Shown: positions 32,470-44,029 of the stretch, piece after piece | How positions within the stretch are numbered: the first letter of the stretch is position 1 | Layout: every line of letters starts with the position of its first letter | DNA from: Saccopteryx bilineata | Lineage: Eukaryota > Chordata > Mammalia > Chiroptera > Emballonuridae | NCBI RefSeq assembly: GCF_036850765.1 | Contig: NC_089496.1 | Span: forward strand, 50,644,113-50,708,112 | Direction of reading: 5' to 3' | DNA: 64,000 bases | Notes under the pieces: model-generated | Databases searched by the model: none | What the model saw: only the letters and a program-made list of their open reading frames with translations | What the model was told of the DNA's origin: nothing | Program-made: the position numbers and the translations under genes

Positions 32470-33110
32470 TTATGTATTTTTAATGAGGTGAGAAGTCCTT
32501 CATTCCTGGCACATGGTCGATCGTACTTTCATTTGGTAAAACTATTTGTGGTTTATGTGATAAGCCTTAACACCTCACAGTGATTGAGTATTCAGCTGAT
32601 ACTGTGGAGTCCTAACGCGTGCCAGGCGAGTGCTACACGAGTCGTAGACATTCTGTTTCATCCCTGAATGGACCCCACACGTATGTGGACAGGAAACTGG
32701 GGCTTTTGTGAAGGAGAAAACCTTCTCCAGGTCCCATGACTTCCAGGTGCTCTGCTGCCGGACCTCATCTGAATTCCCCTTTGAAATGTCCTAAATAATC
32801 ATTATAGTCAGAGAAGCGGCTACCGTGTGACTTCGGCCCTTAGGCCATGATTCCACAGCAATTAGAGCTACAATGAAGTCATCTGAATTTTCCTTTTGAC
32901 TCCGAGAAGACTTCTTCTTTTTCTCATTCGAGAGACAAGGTTAATAAATCTGGAAGAAGCTGAGGCTGCTGAATATTAAACACGCTGTGGCTAGTTTGCC
33001 TGGGGACCTCCCCGTGCGTGGGCTCAGCGCACTCTGTGCTGACAGGCTCCTGGGGTCGCATTTCATTTCTCCCTGACCCCTCGTCCCCATCTGCGTCTCT
33101 TAGCTTACAA
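32470..33110. other. Intergenic; possible conserved stretch at 32770-32990
   Basis: AT-balanced, repeat-free sequence including CCTAAATAATCATTATAGTC and GCTGAATATTAAACACGCTG. No coding frame. Whether it is conserved cannot be judged from one sequence. Confidence 0.3.
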
Positions 33111-33114
33111 CGAG

Positions 33115-33180
33115 GAGAGCACTTGGGAATCGCAATCTGGTACTTAATAGGTGCTCAGTAAACATCGGTTTGGTGAATGA
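33115..33180 (+). repeat. MIR/L2 3' end fragment
   Basis: TAATAGGTGCTCAGTAAACA then TTTGGTGAATGACTGC resembles the shared 3' end of old MIR/L2 elements. Confidence 0.5.
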
Positions 33181-33955
33181 CTGCATGAGTGCGCAAGCAA
33201 TGGGGCGACATCACTTTCACCGAGACTGTGAGATGGAAGCTCCTGCATGTGGACAAAGCCCCTTGCTGTGAGTCTCTGGGTGACTGCCAGGAGGTGGAAT
33301 CTCTGGTTAATTAAATGCAGGTGACTGCCTGGTTGTATAAAGGCTTTCCCTTGGTCCTATGACCTTATCAAGGCTATAGGACCCCTTTCTCGGGGCCACT
33401 GGAAGGTAGAGAGAGAGACATTACCTAGCTGTACTTTGCCAGCTGACCTTGCCCTTCATGGTTGCTTCTAAACTCACCACTGAGCCTTCCACCGCTGTGT
33501 GGGGGCAGACAAGCCTCCCTGTACACCCTATATTGTGGGACCTGGCATGTCATCGTCCCCAATAGGCAGAGTGCCATCTTGTCCCGCCCACCACTCACCT
33601 TTGCATTTGTCCTGGTCACAATGGGCTGCCGCATCCCATTTCTTCTGTTTCTGTTTCAGTGACTGGCAACAGGGCACCTGAGCCCGGAAGACCTGTCCTG
33701 CGTCCTGGCCATTGACGGGAGGACACGGGGGGTGGGGGGAGTGACCCAGCTGGGATGCTTTTCGTGTGTCAGCTGACAGTGAATACCTTCTTGTTGTTTT
33801 TGTTTATACTCGATTCCTACAGAGGTCACACTTTCTTTGATAGGTGTGTTGGCGATATACAGTTACTTTTTTTTATTTTTTACAGTACTATGTGTCTTTG
33901 GTCCATCGGGAGATATTAACGGTATCCTCATCGCTGATTTTTAAAAGCCCATGAC
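33181..33955. other. Intergenic, no gene seen
   Basis: Nothing recognised beyond short T runs. Confidence 0.4.
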
Positions 33956-33959
33956 AAAA

Positions 33960-34090
33960 CCATCACTCATGGGTCGTATTTGTTGTAAAATGCTCCCAGT
34001 CTGACGTTTGCCTTTAAATTGTGTTTATAGTGTTTGTAGCATACGGAAATTATAAGGTTGTGTTCAAACTGACCTAAGTTCAGTTCTTTT
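33960..34090 (-). repeat. Possible LINE-1 fragment, antisense
   Basis: TGCTCCCAGTCTGACGTTTG and CATACGGAAATTATAAGG resemble antisense L1 sequence near the 3' end of ORF2. Confidence 0.45.
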
Positions 34091-34372
34091 TCCCCCAAAT
34101 AATTCATAAATCATCTCAGCCTCATTTATTAAACAAACATCTCTTTCTTGCTATCCTTGGGTTAGGATACAATGAGGAGATGTGGTCCCGAACCTCAGGG
34201 TGTGCCCACGGGCAACCCTGGGTCACTCCCACACACCCTGTCCTGGAGGAGACCAGTCTTGCTGGCGTTTGGAGGACTGCCATCCTTTTGGCCAGAGGTG
34301 GGGAATAAAGTATTTATGCAGGAGGTAGGCATTCACTTATTTATTCATTCATTTTTTAAAAAAATATTTCTA

Positions 34373-34769
34373 GGCCCTGGCTGGTTGGCTCAGCGGTAGA
34401 GCGTCGGACTGGTGTGCGGGGGACCTGGGTTCGATTCCCGGCCAGGGCACATAGGAGAAGCGCTCATTTGCTTCTCCACCCCCACCCCCTCCTTCCTCTC
34501 TGTCTCTCTCTTCCCCTCCCGCAGCCAAGGCTCCATTGGAGCAAAGATGGCCCGGGCGCTGGGGATGGCTCCTTGGCCTCTGCCTCAGGCGCTAGAGTGG
34601 CTCTGGTCACGGCAGAGCGACGCCCCGGAGGAGCAGAGCATCGCCCCCTGGTGGGCAGAGCGTTGCCCCTGGTGGGTGTGCTGGGTGGATCCCGGTCGGG
34701 CGCATGCGGGAGTCTGTCTGACTGTCTCTCCCCGTTTCCAGCTTCAGAAAAATACCAAAAAAAAAAAAA

Positions 34770-34770
<1 letters not shown>
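34373..34770 (+). repeat. tRNA-derived SINE (long bat type)
   Basis: Well preserved head: GGCCCTGGCTGGTTGGCTCA with A box, and GGTTCGATTCCCGGCC with B box. Body contains GCTCCATTGGAGCAAAGATG and CTAGAGTGGCTCTGGTC; the tail is an A run. Pol III promoter boxes look intact. Confidence 0.95.

Positions 34771-34829
<59 letters not shown>
34771..34829. repeat. (TA)n(CA)n microsatellite at a SINE tail
   Basis: TA repeat 34771-34788 followed by CA repeat to 34829, grown from the A-rich SINE tail. Confidence 0.95.
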
Positions 34830-34831
<2 letters not shown>

Positions 34832-35239
34832 ACTACCTCAGCTATGTGCTGATACTGGGCTAAGAGCCCGTTCTTGCCTCTAGAGAGCTCCCAGCCCTGG
34901 GAGAGTGGACAGTCAGCCGGTGCTGAAGGTCCGAGCTGATGCTGTTCTGTGTGACTTACAGGGGTCCTACTCGGGGGTGTGGGGGAGACTCACCTGAGCT
35001 GGCGTATTTCTCTGTCTCTCCCTGGGCCGTGAGCACCAGGGGGCAGGACGCAGCTGAGTGGTTTCTGTGTCCCCAGCAGGCCACCCAGGCCAGCACACAG
35101 TGGGGCCCAGGGAACATTTGAGAAATTGCAGTTAGTTGGGATGATAGCAGGTACAGCCGGGATTACCCACAGAACCAGACAGTGGGGACCCACCAAGAGA
35201 CGGGCCTGCCTGGTGAGACAGAGGAGCCCTCAGTGCTCT

Positions 35240-35271
35240 TCTCATGTCAATTAAACATTCTCATTTAATTC
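35240..35271 (-). repeat. Possible MIR, left part, split by a SINE
   Basis: AACATTCTCATTTAATTC fits antisense MIR and continues after the SINE as TTTAATTCTTAAAACC. Confidence 0.5.
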
Positions 35272-35510
35272 CTTCTTCCTTTCTTTATTTTATTCAGTAA
35301 GAGGACGGGAGGCAGTGACAGACTCCGGTATGCACCCAACTGGGATCCACCCGGCATGCCCACTAGGAGGCGATGCTCTGCCCATCTGGGGCGTTGCTCC
35401 ATTGCAACTGGAGCCATTTTTTAATTTTTTTAGCACCTGAGATGGAGGCCATGGAGCCATCCTCAGCACCCAGGGCCAACCTGCTTCAACCAAGCTATGG
35501 CTGTAGGAGG

Positions 35511-35561
<51 letters not shown>

Positions 35562-35673
35562 GAGAGGGGGAGAAGCAGATGGTCCCTTCTCCTGTGGGCC
35601 CTGGCTGGTAATTGAACCCAGGACTTCCACACGCTGGGCTGACACTCTACCACTGAGCCAGCTGGCCAGGGCT
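35272..35673 (-). repeat. tRNA-derived SINE (long bat type), minus strand, with (GA)n expansion
   Basis: Minus-strand head GCCCTGGCCAGCTGGCTCAG. Its C/T-rich segment has become a pure (GA)n run at 35515-35558 on the plus strand. Flanks CATTTAATTC (35262-35271) and CGTTTAATTC (35674-35683) form a 9-of-10 target duplication. Confidence 0.92.
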
Positions 35674-35675
35674 CG

Positions 35676-35790
35676 TTTAATTCTTAAAACCTTCCTTTGC
35701 ACACATTACTGTTTCCACATTACGGAGGAAGTCTTCAAGCTCAGAAAACCTGAAGTCACGTGTCCAGTGTGAAGGATGAGGAAGAGACCG
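35676..35790 (-). repeat. Possible MIR, right part
   Basis: TTTAATTCTTAAAACCTTCC, then a GGAAGTCTTCAAGCTCAGAA stretch, parallels antisense MIR (tttaatcctcacaac...ggaaactgaggctcag). Confidence 0.5.
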
Positions 35791-35799
35791 AGCCAGATT

Positions 35800-36915
35800 T
35801 CCAGCCATTGTCTGGCTGTTGGCTCCCCACGGTCCGGGGTTTCGATACTATCCTGAGGCCTTGGGAATTGCTTCTCTGGAAATCTGGGTCCCTGCAGAAG
35901 CCGGAGCGAGAAGGGCCTGCCTGGCGGTGGCGTTGGGGGCCCACTGCCCAGGCAGCTGCGTGGAGGTGGATGGGGAGCTTGGAAATGAATCCGCTTCTTT
36001 GGAAATGCATCTTTCACTGGGGGGGGCGACAGTCTGGAGCATCACGGTGCTGCTCTGAGGAGCCAGGTACCAAAGGCGGGGCTGATGCAGGGACGTCCAG
36101 CAAACAGGCCAGGCGAGGTGCCCCATTGGCTCTGGGCAGGCAGGACCCTGGGGCCCCAAGCTGTGTGACCCTCCCGGGGCAGCGATTCTCATCACCGCGG
36201 GGAGCGGAGCGGCTGTGAAAGTTCCCTCCTCCCTCCCCCCCAGGCCCCGCCCCCAGGCCCCCCTACCCAGCCGAGCTGCAATCAGTGAGAGGTCTGACAT
36301 TCCCATCCTGCGTCCCTCCTCCCTCCTCCCCGTGTAAATCCTGGGCCAATGACCAGCGACCCGAGTCCCTCAGCCCAGCCAAGGCGGCAGAAAGCCTGAC
36401 TTTCTGAGCCCTGCGAAGAGCTGCCAGGCTGTTCCTGGGCTCCCGTCGGCGGGAGCATTGACAGGAGCTGGAAGAGGCGGCCTTTGGCCTGAGCTCCTCC
36501 TGCGGCCCCACAAAGGGCTCTTCTCTTTCCCAGGGAGATGAGACGAGCCGCTGCTCCCTCTGGCTGCCGGGCCCGGGGCTGCCGGCCACTTTCCCAGGCC
36601 TGGGCTGTTAGGAAAAGTGCAAGCAGCAAAAAAAATGCGCCTGGGCTTTGGCTGCGCTCCTTGAACTGGTGCCAGACAGCCTCTCGGTTCAAAATTACAT
36701 CACTGTTGACCATCTGAGTCTTTTCTCTGTTTGACCATCTTGGAAGAATAGCTACCTTGGCAACAGATTGTTATCGGTTCCTCGATGATCCGCAGGGAGG
36801 AACAGCTTCCTTTATGCTGAAAACCAGGGGCCAGAAGGCGGGGTCTGGCCAGCCCCATCTCAGGTCTCCGCAGATCACCAGGCGCTGAGTGCTGGGGCTG
36901 GTTTGACGGGCTGCC
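35800..36915. other. Intergenic, GC-rich, no gene seen
   Basis: Open frames on both strands without known similarity. 36590-36780 is less GC-rich and has paired TGACCATCT words (36707 and 36733) and a CCTTGGCAACAG motif. Confidence 0.4.
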
Positions 36916-36920
36916 AAATA

Positions 36921-37041
36921 CAGTGGTCCTCTCACTGACCACCAATGAAAGAGGTGCCCCTTCCAGAAATGCAGTGGGGGCTGGATAAATGGCTTCAGGG
37001 GGCCGCATTGCAGCCCGCGGGCCGTAGTTTGGGGACGCCTG
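36921..37041 (-). mobile_element. Fragment of the 26065-type hAT element, minus strand
   Basis: On the minus strand it begins CAGGCGTCCCCAAACTACGG and runs through CATTTATCCAGCC and GGAAGGGGCACCTCTTTC before breaking off, parallel to 26065-26185. Confidence 0.88.
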
Positions 37042-37049
37042 CTCTAAAG

Positions 37050-37281
37050 CAGGGGTCAGGAACCTTTCTGGCTGAGAGAGCCATGAACGCCACATATTTT
37101 AAAATGTAATCCCGTGAGAGCCATACAACGACCCATGTACCTTACGCATTATCCAATAAAAATTTGTTGTTGTCCCGGAGGACAGCTGTGATTGGCTCCA
37201 GCCACCCGCAACCATGAACGTGAGCGGTAGGAAATGAATGGATTGTAATACATGAGAATGTTTTATATTTTTAACGTTATT
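37050..37281 (-). mobile_element. Internally deleted relative of the 14646-17080 hAT transposon
   Basis: Starts CAGGGGTCAGGAACCTTTCT, the right inverted repeat of the coding element read inward. It joins directly to the left part of that element (GATTGGCTCCAGCCACCCGC, ATGGATTGTAATACATGAGA), so the whole transposase gene is missing. The outer left end is not present; sequence after about 37281 is unrelated. Confidence 0.92.
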
Positions 37282-38095
37282 ACCCTCTCGCTCGTTGTGC
37301 TAAGGTGGTCTGGGGGTTGCCTTCCCACTGAACCAGTCCAAGAGCCTGTGCTGATTTTGCAAGAATGGTTGTGGTGCAAATATATCTCTTGCTCAACTTT
37401 TCAGATCCGCAGATTTTGCCACACAACTGCTCCGACGCCAGGCATTCCATGGCCCCGGGCCTTCCTTTCACCCTCCGAGATTCTCAAGATAGTTCAGCCT
37501 CAGCGCCGGTTGCCAGGTTGACAACCTTACAAACAAGAGGTGAAACCCAATCTGGAAGGAGCCCGTGCCCGCCACCTATTTTTAGGGAAAAGATGATTCA
37601 CCCACAGGGCCGGCTGGGAATAGACCCGAGGCTGGGGGTGGGGTGGGGGTGGGGCAGAGATTTAAAACGGCCTTGACCCTGAATCCCCTGCTCTCAAGGG
37701 GGGGGGGGGAGGTGGGTAGAAGGGACAGGAGTCGTTCTGGGTTCGAGGGGCGTGCGATGCCGAGTCTCCCCCAGAACCATCCAATGCTTTTGCAGAGTGA
37801 TGAAAACAATCCTTCCTTCTAAAAATAACCCTGCTAGAAACCGGAGGCTTCGGTTTCATGGCCGTCACTAACTACTGAGCATGTACGGAGGTCCCGCGCC
37901 CGAGCTGGGTCTTCACAGACACTATCTGGCGGCTCCCTGATCCAGCCCCACGAAGCGGACATTTCCACTCCCACTAGGAAGCAAGCACACCGAGGGGCGC
38001 GGAGGGAATCCGGGGCTTGCGCCTCCCCCAGTCTGGACTGTTTTCACCTTCCTCAAATCTCCCGAGCTGTGTTACACATCAGAATAAACGGAGAA
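37282..38095. other. Intergenic, no gene seen
   Basis: G run at 37699-37709. A faint MIR-like trace may lie at 37875-37980. No exon recognised. Confidence 0.4.

Positions 38096-38097
<2 letters not shown>

Positions 38098-38175
<78 letters not shown>
38098..38175. repeat. (TA)n(GA)n microsatellite
   Basis: TA repeat to 38136 followed by GA repeat to 38175. Confidence 0.97.
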
Positions 38176-38178
<3 letters not shown>

Positions 38179-39139
38179 CCTGAGATTTACCCCAGCCCTG
38201 CTGAATCAGCAGGGTTGGGCAGGGACAGAAATAGGACTTAAACTGCTGAGATGACTGGGATGCACAGGCTGGTCTGAGACGCAGAAGGGGACAGGGTGAT
38301 CCCAGGAGCGCTCGGGGAATGCCACCCTCTTGTTCCTTCCACCTCGGGAGAAGTGTCCTCCAGCTCCTTGGACCTCTCTGGTTCCTCCACGGAGCCGAGT
38401 TCCCTGTGAAGTCAGAGCTTGCCCCTCCCATCTCAGCGCCCCTGTGGTCTGTCCCATGGGAAGCACCGGGAGACAGGACGAAGTCTGTTTCACTCACAGT
38501 GGTACCTCCTGGGCCTTCTGCCTCTGAGGGAGGAGGGGACACGGGGCCAGGCTGGGGCGATGCAGGGGCTGAGGGAGGAGAATGGGGTTCCGGCTCCGTG
38601 GTGTGCTGATTTGGGGCACAGCGGTGTGTGGAGTGACCCCTCCTGAGGGGCTGCCTTCTCCCCTGATAAAGGACAGGGCTGGATTCGACCCAGGGCGTCG
38701 GAGTGGCTTTGGGGAGCTTGTGGGAAGTCCAGGTCAGCCCTCACTTCAGCAGTCTGCCTTCTAAAGGAGCCCCCAAGATCCTGATGTCACCGGGCTGGGT
38801 GAATGCCGTGGTCCTCTCCAGCGATGACTTTGTGTAGTTTATTCAGTCATCCTGCAGTTCCTGAGGTCTGGGCGTGAGGAGGACTTCTCAGAGCCCGCAC
38901 CCCTCCCATGGCTACCCAGCAATGCCATCCGGGGACCCGAGTGGACACCTCGGCGGCCACTTCCTCTGAAACTCCTCCTGCCTGGATCACCACTTCTTAA
39001 CACCCGGAACACAATGCAATGCCTCCCGTGCTAGAAGTATCCTAGGTACATCAAAATGTCCTTAGAAGATTCCAGATATGGCTCAGGACCCCCCAGTGCA
39101 ATGCGTGGAAGGCTATATAATTATCTCCCCCCCCCTTTA
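38176..39139. other. Intergenic, no gene seen
   Basis: No repeat or exon recognised; shadow open frames on both strands. Confidence 0.4.
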
Positions 39140-39400
39140 AAAAAGTGTAAGACAAAAGACATACAGAAAACCACACTGAATAAGTGGATAGCTTCATGAG
39201 TGACACGGTAAGCATCCCTTAATCGCTGCCCGCATTGTATAATGGTTTTGCGTCCCCTCCACACCCTGTCAACCCCTTCTTTCCCTGAGAAGTAAACACT
39301 CTCCTGACTTTTCAAGGTGATCACTTCTAGTGTTTCTTTCTGGTTCCATCACCTGGTATACATTCCTAGCCTCTATAGTTACATCCTGCCTTTTGAAAAC
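39140..39400 (-). repeat. Possible LINE-1 3' fragment, antisense
   Basis: TGAGAAGTAAACACTCTCCT, GACTTTTCAAGGTGATCAC and TTACATCCTGCCTTTTGAAA resemble a well-known antisense L1 3'UTR stretch. Confidence 0.45.
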
Positions 39401-39645
39401 GGGTGTCATGCCTTTGAAGTCTCATTAGATTTACAGGCCCCCCTCCCCCGTAAAGCAGAGGAGCCTTGAACCTGTGGAGGGTCTCGCAGTCTGGAGTGTG
39501 CTGACTGCACCCCAGGGCCCGGTCAGCGTGTCCCTCCGTGCTCCCTAGCACCTGAGAGCTGGCGGTGGAAGTCAGAGGCTCATCCGTGTCCCTCCTGGTG
39601 AGACTGGAGGGGTGGTGCGTTCTTTCCTCCAGAGGCACCTGTCCG

Positions 39646-39679
39646 CTTTTCTCTTCCTTTCTCCTCCTCCTCCTCCTCC

Positions 39680-39710
<31 letters not shown>

Positions 39711-39918
39711 TCTCTTCCTCTTCCTCCTTCTCTTCCTCCTTCCTCCTTCTCTTCCTCTTCCTCCTCGTCTTCCTCCTCCTCCTCTTCCTCCTCTTCCTTC
39801 TCTTCCTCCTCCTCTTCCTCCTTCTCTTCCTCTTTCCTCCTTCTCTTCCTCTTCCTCCTTGTCCTCGTCCTCCTCTTCTTTCTCTTCCTCCTCCTCCTTC
39901 TCTTCCTCTTCCTCCTCA

Positions 39919-39953
<35 letters not shown>

Positions 39954-40310
39954 CTCCTTCTCTTCCTCTTCCTCCTCTTCCTCCTCTTCCTCCTCCTCCT
40001 TCTCTTCCTCTTTCTCCTCCTCCTCCTCTTCCTCCTCTTCCTCCTCTTCCTCCTTCTCTTCCTCTTCCTCCTTTCTCTTCCTCCTCCTCCTCCTCTTCCT
40101 TCTCTTTCTCTTCCTCCTCCTCCTCTTCCTCCTCCTCCTTCTCTTCCTCTTCCTCCTCCTCCTCCTCCTTCTCTTCCTCCTCCTCCTCCTCCTCTTTCTC
40201 CTCTTCCTTCTCCTTTTCCTCCTCCTCCTCCTCTTCCTCCTCTTCCTCCTCTTCCTCCTCCTCCTTCTCTTCCTCTCTCTTTCCCTCTCTCTATCTCTCC
40301 CTTCTCTTTT
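39646..40310. repeat. Polypyrimidine/polypurine tract, (CCT/CTTCCT)n, about 660 bp
   Basis: Almost pure C/T on the plus strand with very few purines (for example near 39768, 39860, 39918 and 40293). Irregular CTCCTCCTC and CTCTTCCTCTTCC blocks. Mirror symmetry gives triplex (H-DNA) potential. Leu/Ser/Phe/Pro and Glu/Lys/Arg frames across it are by-products. Confidence 0.97.
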
Positions 40311-40539
40311 GTGCTGCTGTCCCACTATTGACATGGGTGATCAGGGCTTGGATCTATTCGCTCATTGGGAGCTGAAAATTGGTGGAAGTGTAATGCTGTC
40401 ATTTCTTTCACGTAGGCGTGGAAACACGCTTAGGAAGAGAGGCCTCCCCTCACTTATCATTCGGCGACCGGCCGGTCCCCTTCCCACAGGAAGGCAAGAT
40501 GAAGGCTTCACTCCTGTCCTCATACAGCGCTTTTCCTGT

Positions 40540-42060
40540 AATACTGGTTTGGGGTGATGAACTCCTTCTGCGTTTTGTTTGTTTGTTTTTGGTCTGGGAA
40601 GTTCTTTATTGCTCCTTTGATTCTAAATGATAGCTTTGCTGGGTAGAGCGGTCTGGGTTGTAGATCCTGGTTTTTCATCACTTGGAAAGTTCCGTGCTAA
40701 TCCCCTCTGGCCTGTGAGTTTCTGTTGAGAAATCAGCTGACAGTCTTACAGGAGCTCTCCTGTGGAGAGCTGTTTTTCTCTCGCTGCTCTTGAAGGTTCT
40801 CTCTTTGTCTTCACACTCTGGCATTTCAGTTGCGATGTGTCTTGGTGCCACCCTCTGTGGGCTCACTTTGTTTGGGACTCTCTGTGCCTCCTGGGCGCGT
40901 ATGTTTATTTCCTTCACCGGTGTAGGGACATCTTCCGTCCTTATCTCTTCAAACAGGTTTTCAACTCCTTACTGTCTAGTTCTCTGAGGACCCCATGATG
41001 CGAGTGTTGGTCCGCTTGACCTTGTCCCTGAGGTTCCCGTCACCTGTCCTCACTTTGTGTTTTGGATTCTTCTTTCTCTTTGCCGTTTCAGTTGGGTGTT
41101 TTCTCCTGCCTTGTCTTTCAAATTGCTGGTTCAATCCTCTGTTCATCCAGGCTGCAGCTGATTCCTTCTAGTGGAGCCTTCGTTTCAGACATCGTAGTCA
41201 TTATTTCTGACTGGTTCTTTTTTATAGTTTCAATATCCTGTGTTTATGTTTCCCGTCTCTCTGTTGAAGTTTTCACTGGGGTTAGCTATGCTTCCCCTAG
41301 GTTCCTTGAGCATTGTGACCACTGTTTTGAACTGTATATCTGGTACGTTGCCTGCCTGCATTCCAGTTAGGTGTTGTTGTTTTTTTTCCTGGATTTTTCT
41401 CCTGTTCTTTTGTTTGGGTCATGTTTCTTTGTCTCCTCACTTTGGCTGCCTCTCTGTCTTGTGTCTATGTATTGAGTAGAGCTGCTCTGTCTCCCAGGCT
41501 TGGCAGGGTGGCCTTACATAGTGTCCTGTGGGCTCAGTGGCATAGTCTTTTTGGTCACTTGAGCTGGATGGCTTAGGAGCGTCCCTCGTGTGGGTTGTGT
41601 GTGCCTTCCTGTTGCAGTTGAGCATTGATAGCTGCTGGCGTGTCCGTGGGTGGAGTGGATCCCTGGGCTGACCAGCTATGAGGATTGGCCATGACCAGCT
41701 GCTCTGCAGAGAGATGACTCCACAAAGTAGGATTCGCTCCCAATCGCCCTTTGGATGTGCCATTTGTGGAGCTAATCGGGTGATGGTCTGTTGTGTTTCG
41801 AAGATGGCCATTGGGTGTGTTCATTCTGGGACCTCTTAGGAAGGGCTCCAGTGCAGGCCAAGATTGCCTGCTGTCTGTGTCCAGCCTGGGGCCACCTGGT
41901 AAGAGCCACAAAGCAATCCAAGGTAGGTAGCTGCCTGAGCTGGGTCCAGAGGTGCATGGCAGGGCCACGTGGTGACCCGAGGCTGGCTCCCACCGCTGCA
42001 CATCAGGGGAAGCTGTCTTGGTTCTTTTTGGCAAGTGCTACCTTTGCGTTTCTTCATTTT
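40540..42060 (-). repeat. LINE-1 5' region/ORF1 area, antisense
   Basis: On the plus strand, TTTTTCTCTCGCTGCTCTTG, GATGTGTCTTGGTGCCACC, TTTATTTCCTTCACCGGTGT and ATGTTTCTTTGTC follow the order of the antisense 5'UTR-ORF1 region of mammalian L1. The right part (41440-42060) is less certain. Frames are broken. Confidence 0.65.
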
Positions 42061-42690
42061 TCATGGTAACTTTTCTGGGCCATCCTAATGGCCGGACCTC
42101 CGGGGCTGTGTAAGGCTGACTCTATCTTTATGTGCAGAACACAGAGTTGCAGTGAATGACAGGCATGTGACATTCACCCACCTGGGGCCTTTTAGGAGAG
42201 GACAGAGCAGCTAGCGGCCGCAACTTATCGTTGTGTGGCAAACAGACCAGCTCTGGCCATGTTGCACAAAATAAAAAATAAAAAAAACGGCTTCAGAGCC
42301 TCATCTGCATAAGAGTAACAAAATACATCCCTTTAAAAATTTAAATGTGTTTTCTATTTACTTCTTCTCTTCATTTTCACGATGATTGCTCTGCCATAGT
42401 CGCCTCACCACGATTCCAGCCCATCCCTGCCCACGGCCCACTGAAAGGAGCAACCTGCTTTAGTATCTCACGGAGCACAGCTGCCAAAACCGTTTGAACC
42501 GACCAGGATTCCAATGCTCGTGTTCTGACAGCGTGCTTACACCTCTCGGTTCCAGGCTGTGCTACATTATGGAAATATATTCAAGAAGTTGTTAAATGAA
42601 AGGATAGCATCTCTTACGCTGACATGCTCTAGTTAGACACCCATCATAAGAGTGGCCGACGGCTTTGAGTTTTGTGGTGTATTGGCAACC
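42061..42690. other. Intergenic, no gene seen
   Basis: No feature recognised. Confidence 0.4.
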
Positions 42691-43100
42691 GGCATCACAG
42701 AAAAACCAGTTGAAGCACATTCATGCAAATGTGCTGGGGCCATAAAGAAATCAATACTCTAGACAGAAGGCCTCGGTCACTTACTCTACATAGACAGTAC
42801 CATCCTCGCAGAAACTTCTGCAGCTCTGGGGTGGCTGGTGTCATCAATCTGTGACAACCCGTGACAAGTCTTCTATATGACACAAAGTGTTACATGGCTG
42901 TCAATTGGGTTTGACAAAGCTTCGCCGCACTTGGTGGTGACACATTCAGTTTTCAATTATGTCATTCCCATGGTGACATGGTTTAAATCAAGGCAACATA
43001 AAACAATTATTTTCATCTGAAAGTGTGTTGTATGGCTGTAATGCCAGTGGGCTTTAGAAAATGCTGCGCTTTTATCCAATGAGCGATGAGCTTAGAGGTG
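42690..43100. promoter_or_regulatory. Candidate conserved non-coding stretch
   Basis: Repeat-free, non-coding, with TTCATGCAAATGTGCTGGGG (octamer-like ATGCAAAT), TGTCAATTGGG, TTTTCAATTATGTC and several TGACA words. Only composition and motifs support this. Confidence 0.25.
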
Positions 43101-44029
43101 TTGTGATTTCTCTGGGAAAGTTGATCTAATACTCGGAGTAGAAGGTCGCTGCCTTCTAGGGACATGAACACATGGCTCCTGCCCCACACACCGTTGCTTC
43201 CTATGGCACTGACCCTTCGAGGCCGATCTCCAGGCCCTTCCCTCAGGGCAGAGTGGACCTCCTCTTCCCCGAACACTAGCAGCCCACCCCCCGCCCCCAC
43301 TCCCCAAGCACCTGTCTTCAGAAAACAGACCTGAAGCCTTCATGTTACAATTCTTCACAATCCCCAGTCTCAGGTGACAATTCACCGGAGGGAGACGGAG
43401 CCACGAACTGAAATCATACATTTGTTTGAGATTTTCCAGACAGATACATGCCCCCTACCCCCACCGCACAAGAAAGAGTTACATGATGGAGGGACAGAAC
43501 CAGATGTTATTTCTCAGGACAGTAGCAGCGTTGAGCGCTGAGCAAGCCCAGGATCTGGGGGCCCAGGACGCCCCAGGTGACTCTCAGGGACCAGGCTGCT
43601 ACCCAGCTGCTCCACATCTGTATGTTTGATGCCCACGGCCTAACCACAGCGGAAATGCCTAATTAATGCCCAAAGCGTCCCCGTGGCCACAGAGACCAGT
43701 GCCCAGGGCCAGCCTGCCAGAGCGTCATTGTCATGATCTCTAGTGTTGGGCTATCCTTGTGCCTGAAGTTCTGCAATTGTAGATTCAACCTTTGTTCCCC
43801 CGTGGAAGGGTATTGTTGCTGAGAGGAAAGAGCCGTACGTGGGGTCATTCCTTTTATCCGGAGCCCCACCTCCTCGTCTTGCCGTCCACAAATCTGTCCT
43901 CAAATTCTATCTCCAAATTTTTATTCTTTTGAGTAACTCTAATCCCAAGATTTGGGAAACAGCTCAGCTAAGAGAGAAAGCCCCGGCCATAAAAAATGAA
44001 AATTAAAAAAAAAAAACCTAAAGCAATTA

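Noticed and set aside
34373..34450. tRNA-like sequence with A and B boxes
   Set aside because: It is the head of a SINE with body, tail and relatives elsewhere in the window; not a tRNA gene.
39366..40557. Open frames of over 300 codons of Glu/Lys/Arg or Leu/Ser/Phe
   Set aside because: By-products of the polypyrimidine tract.
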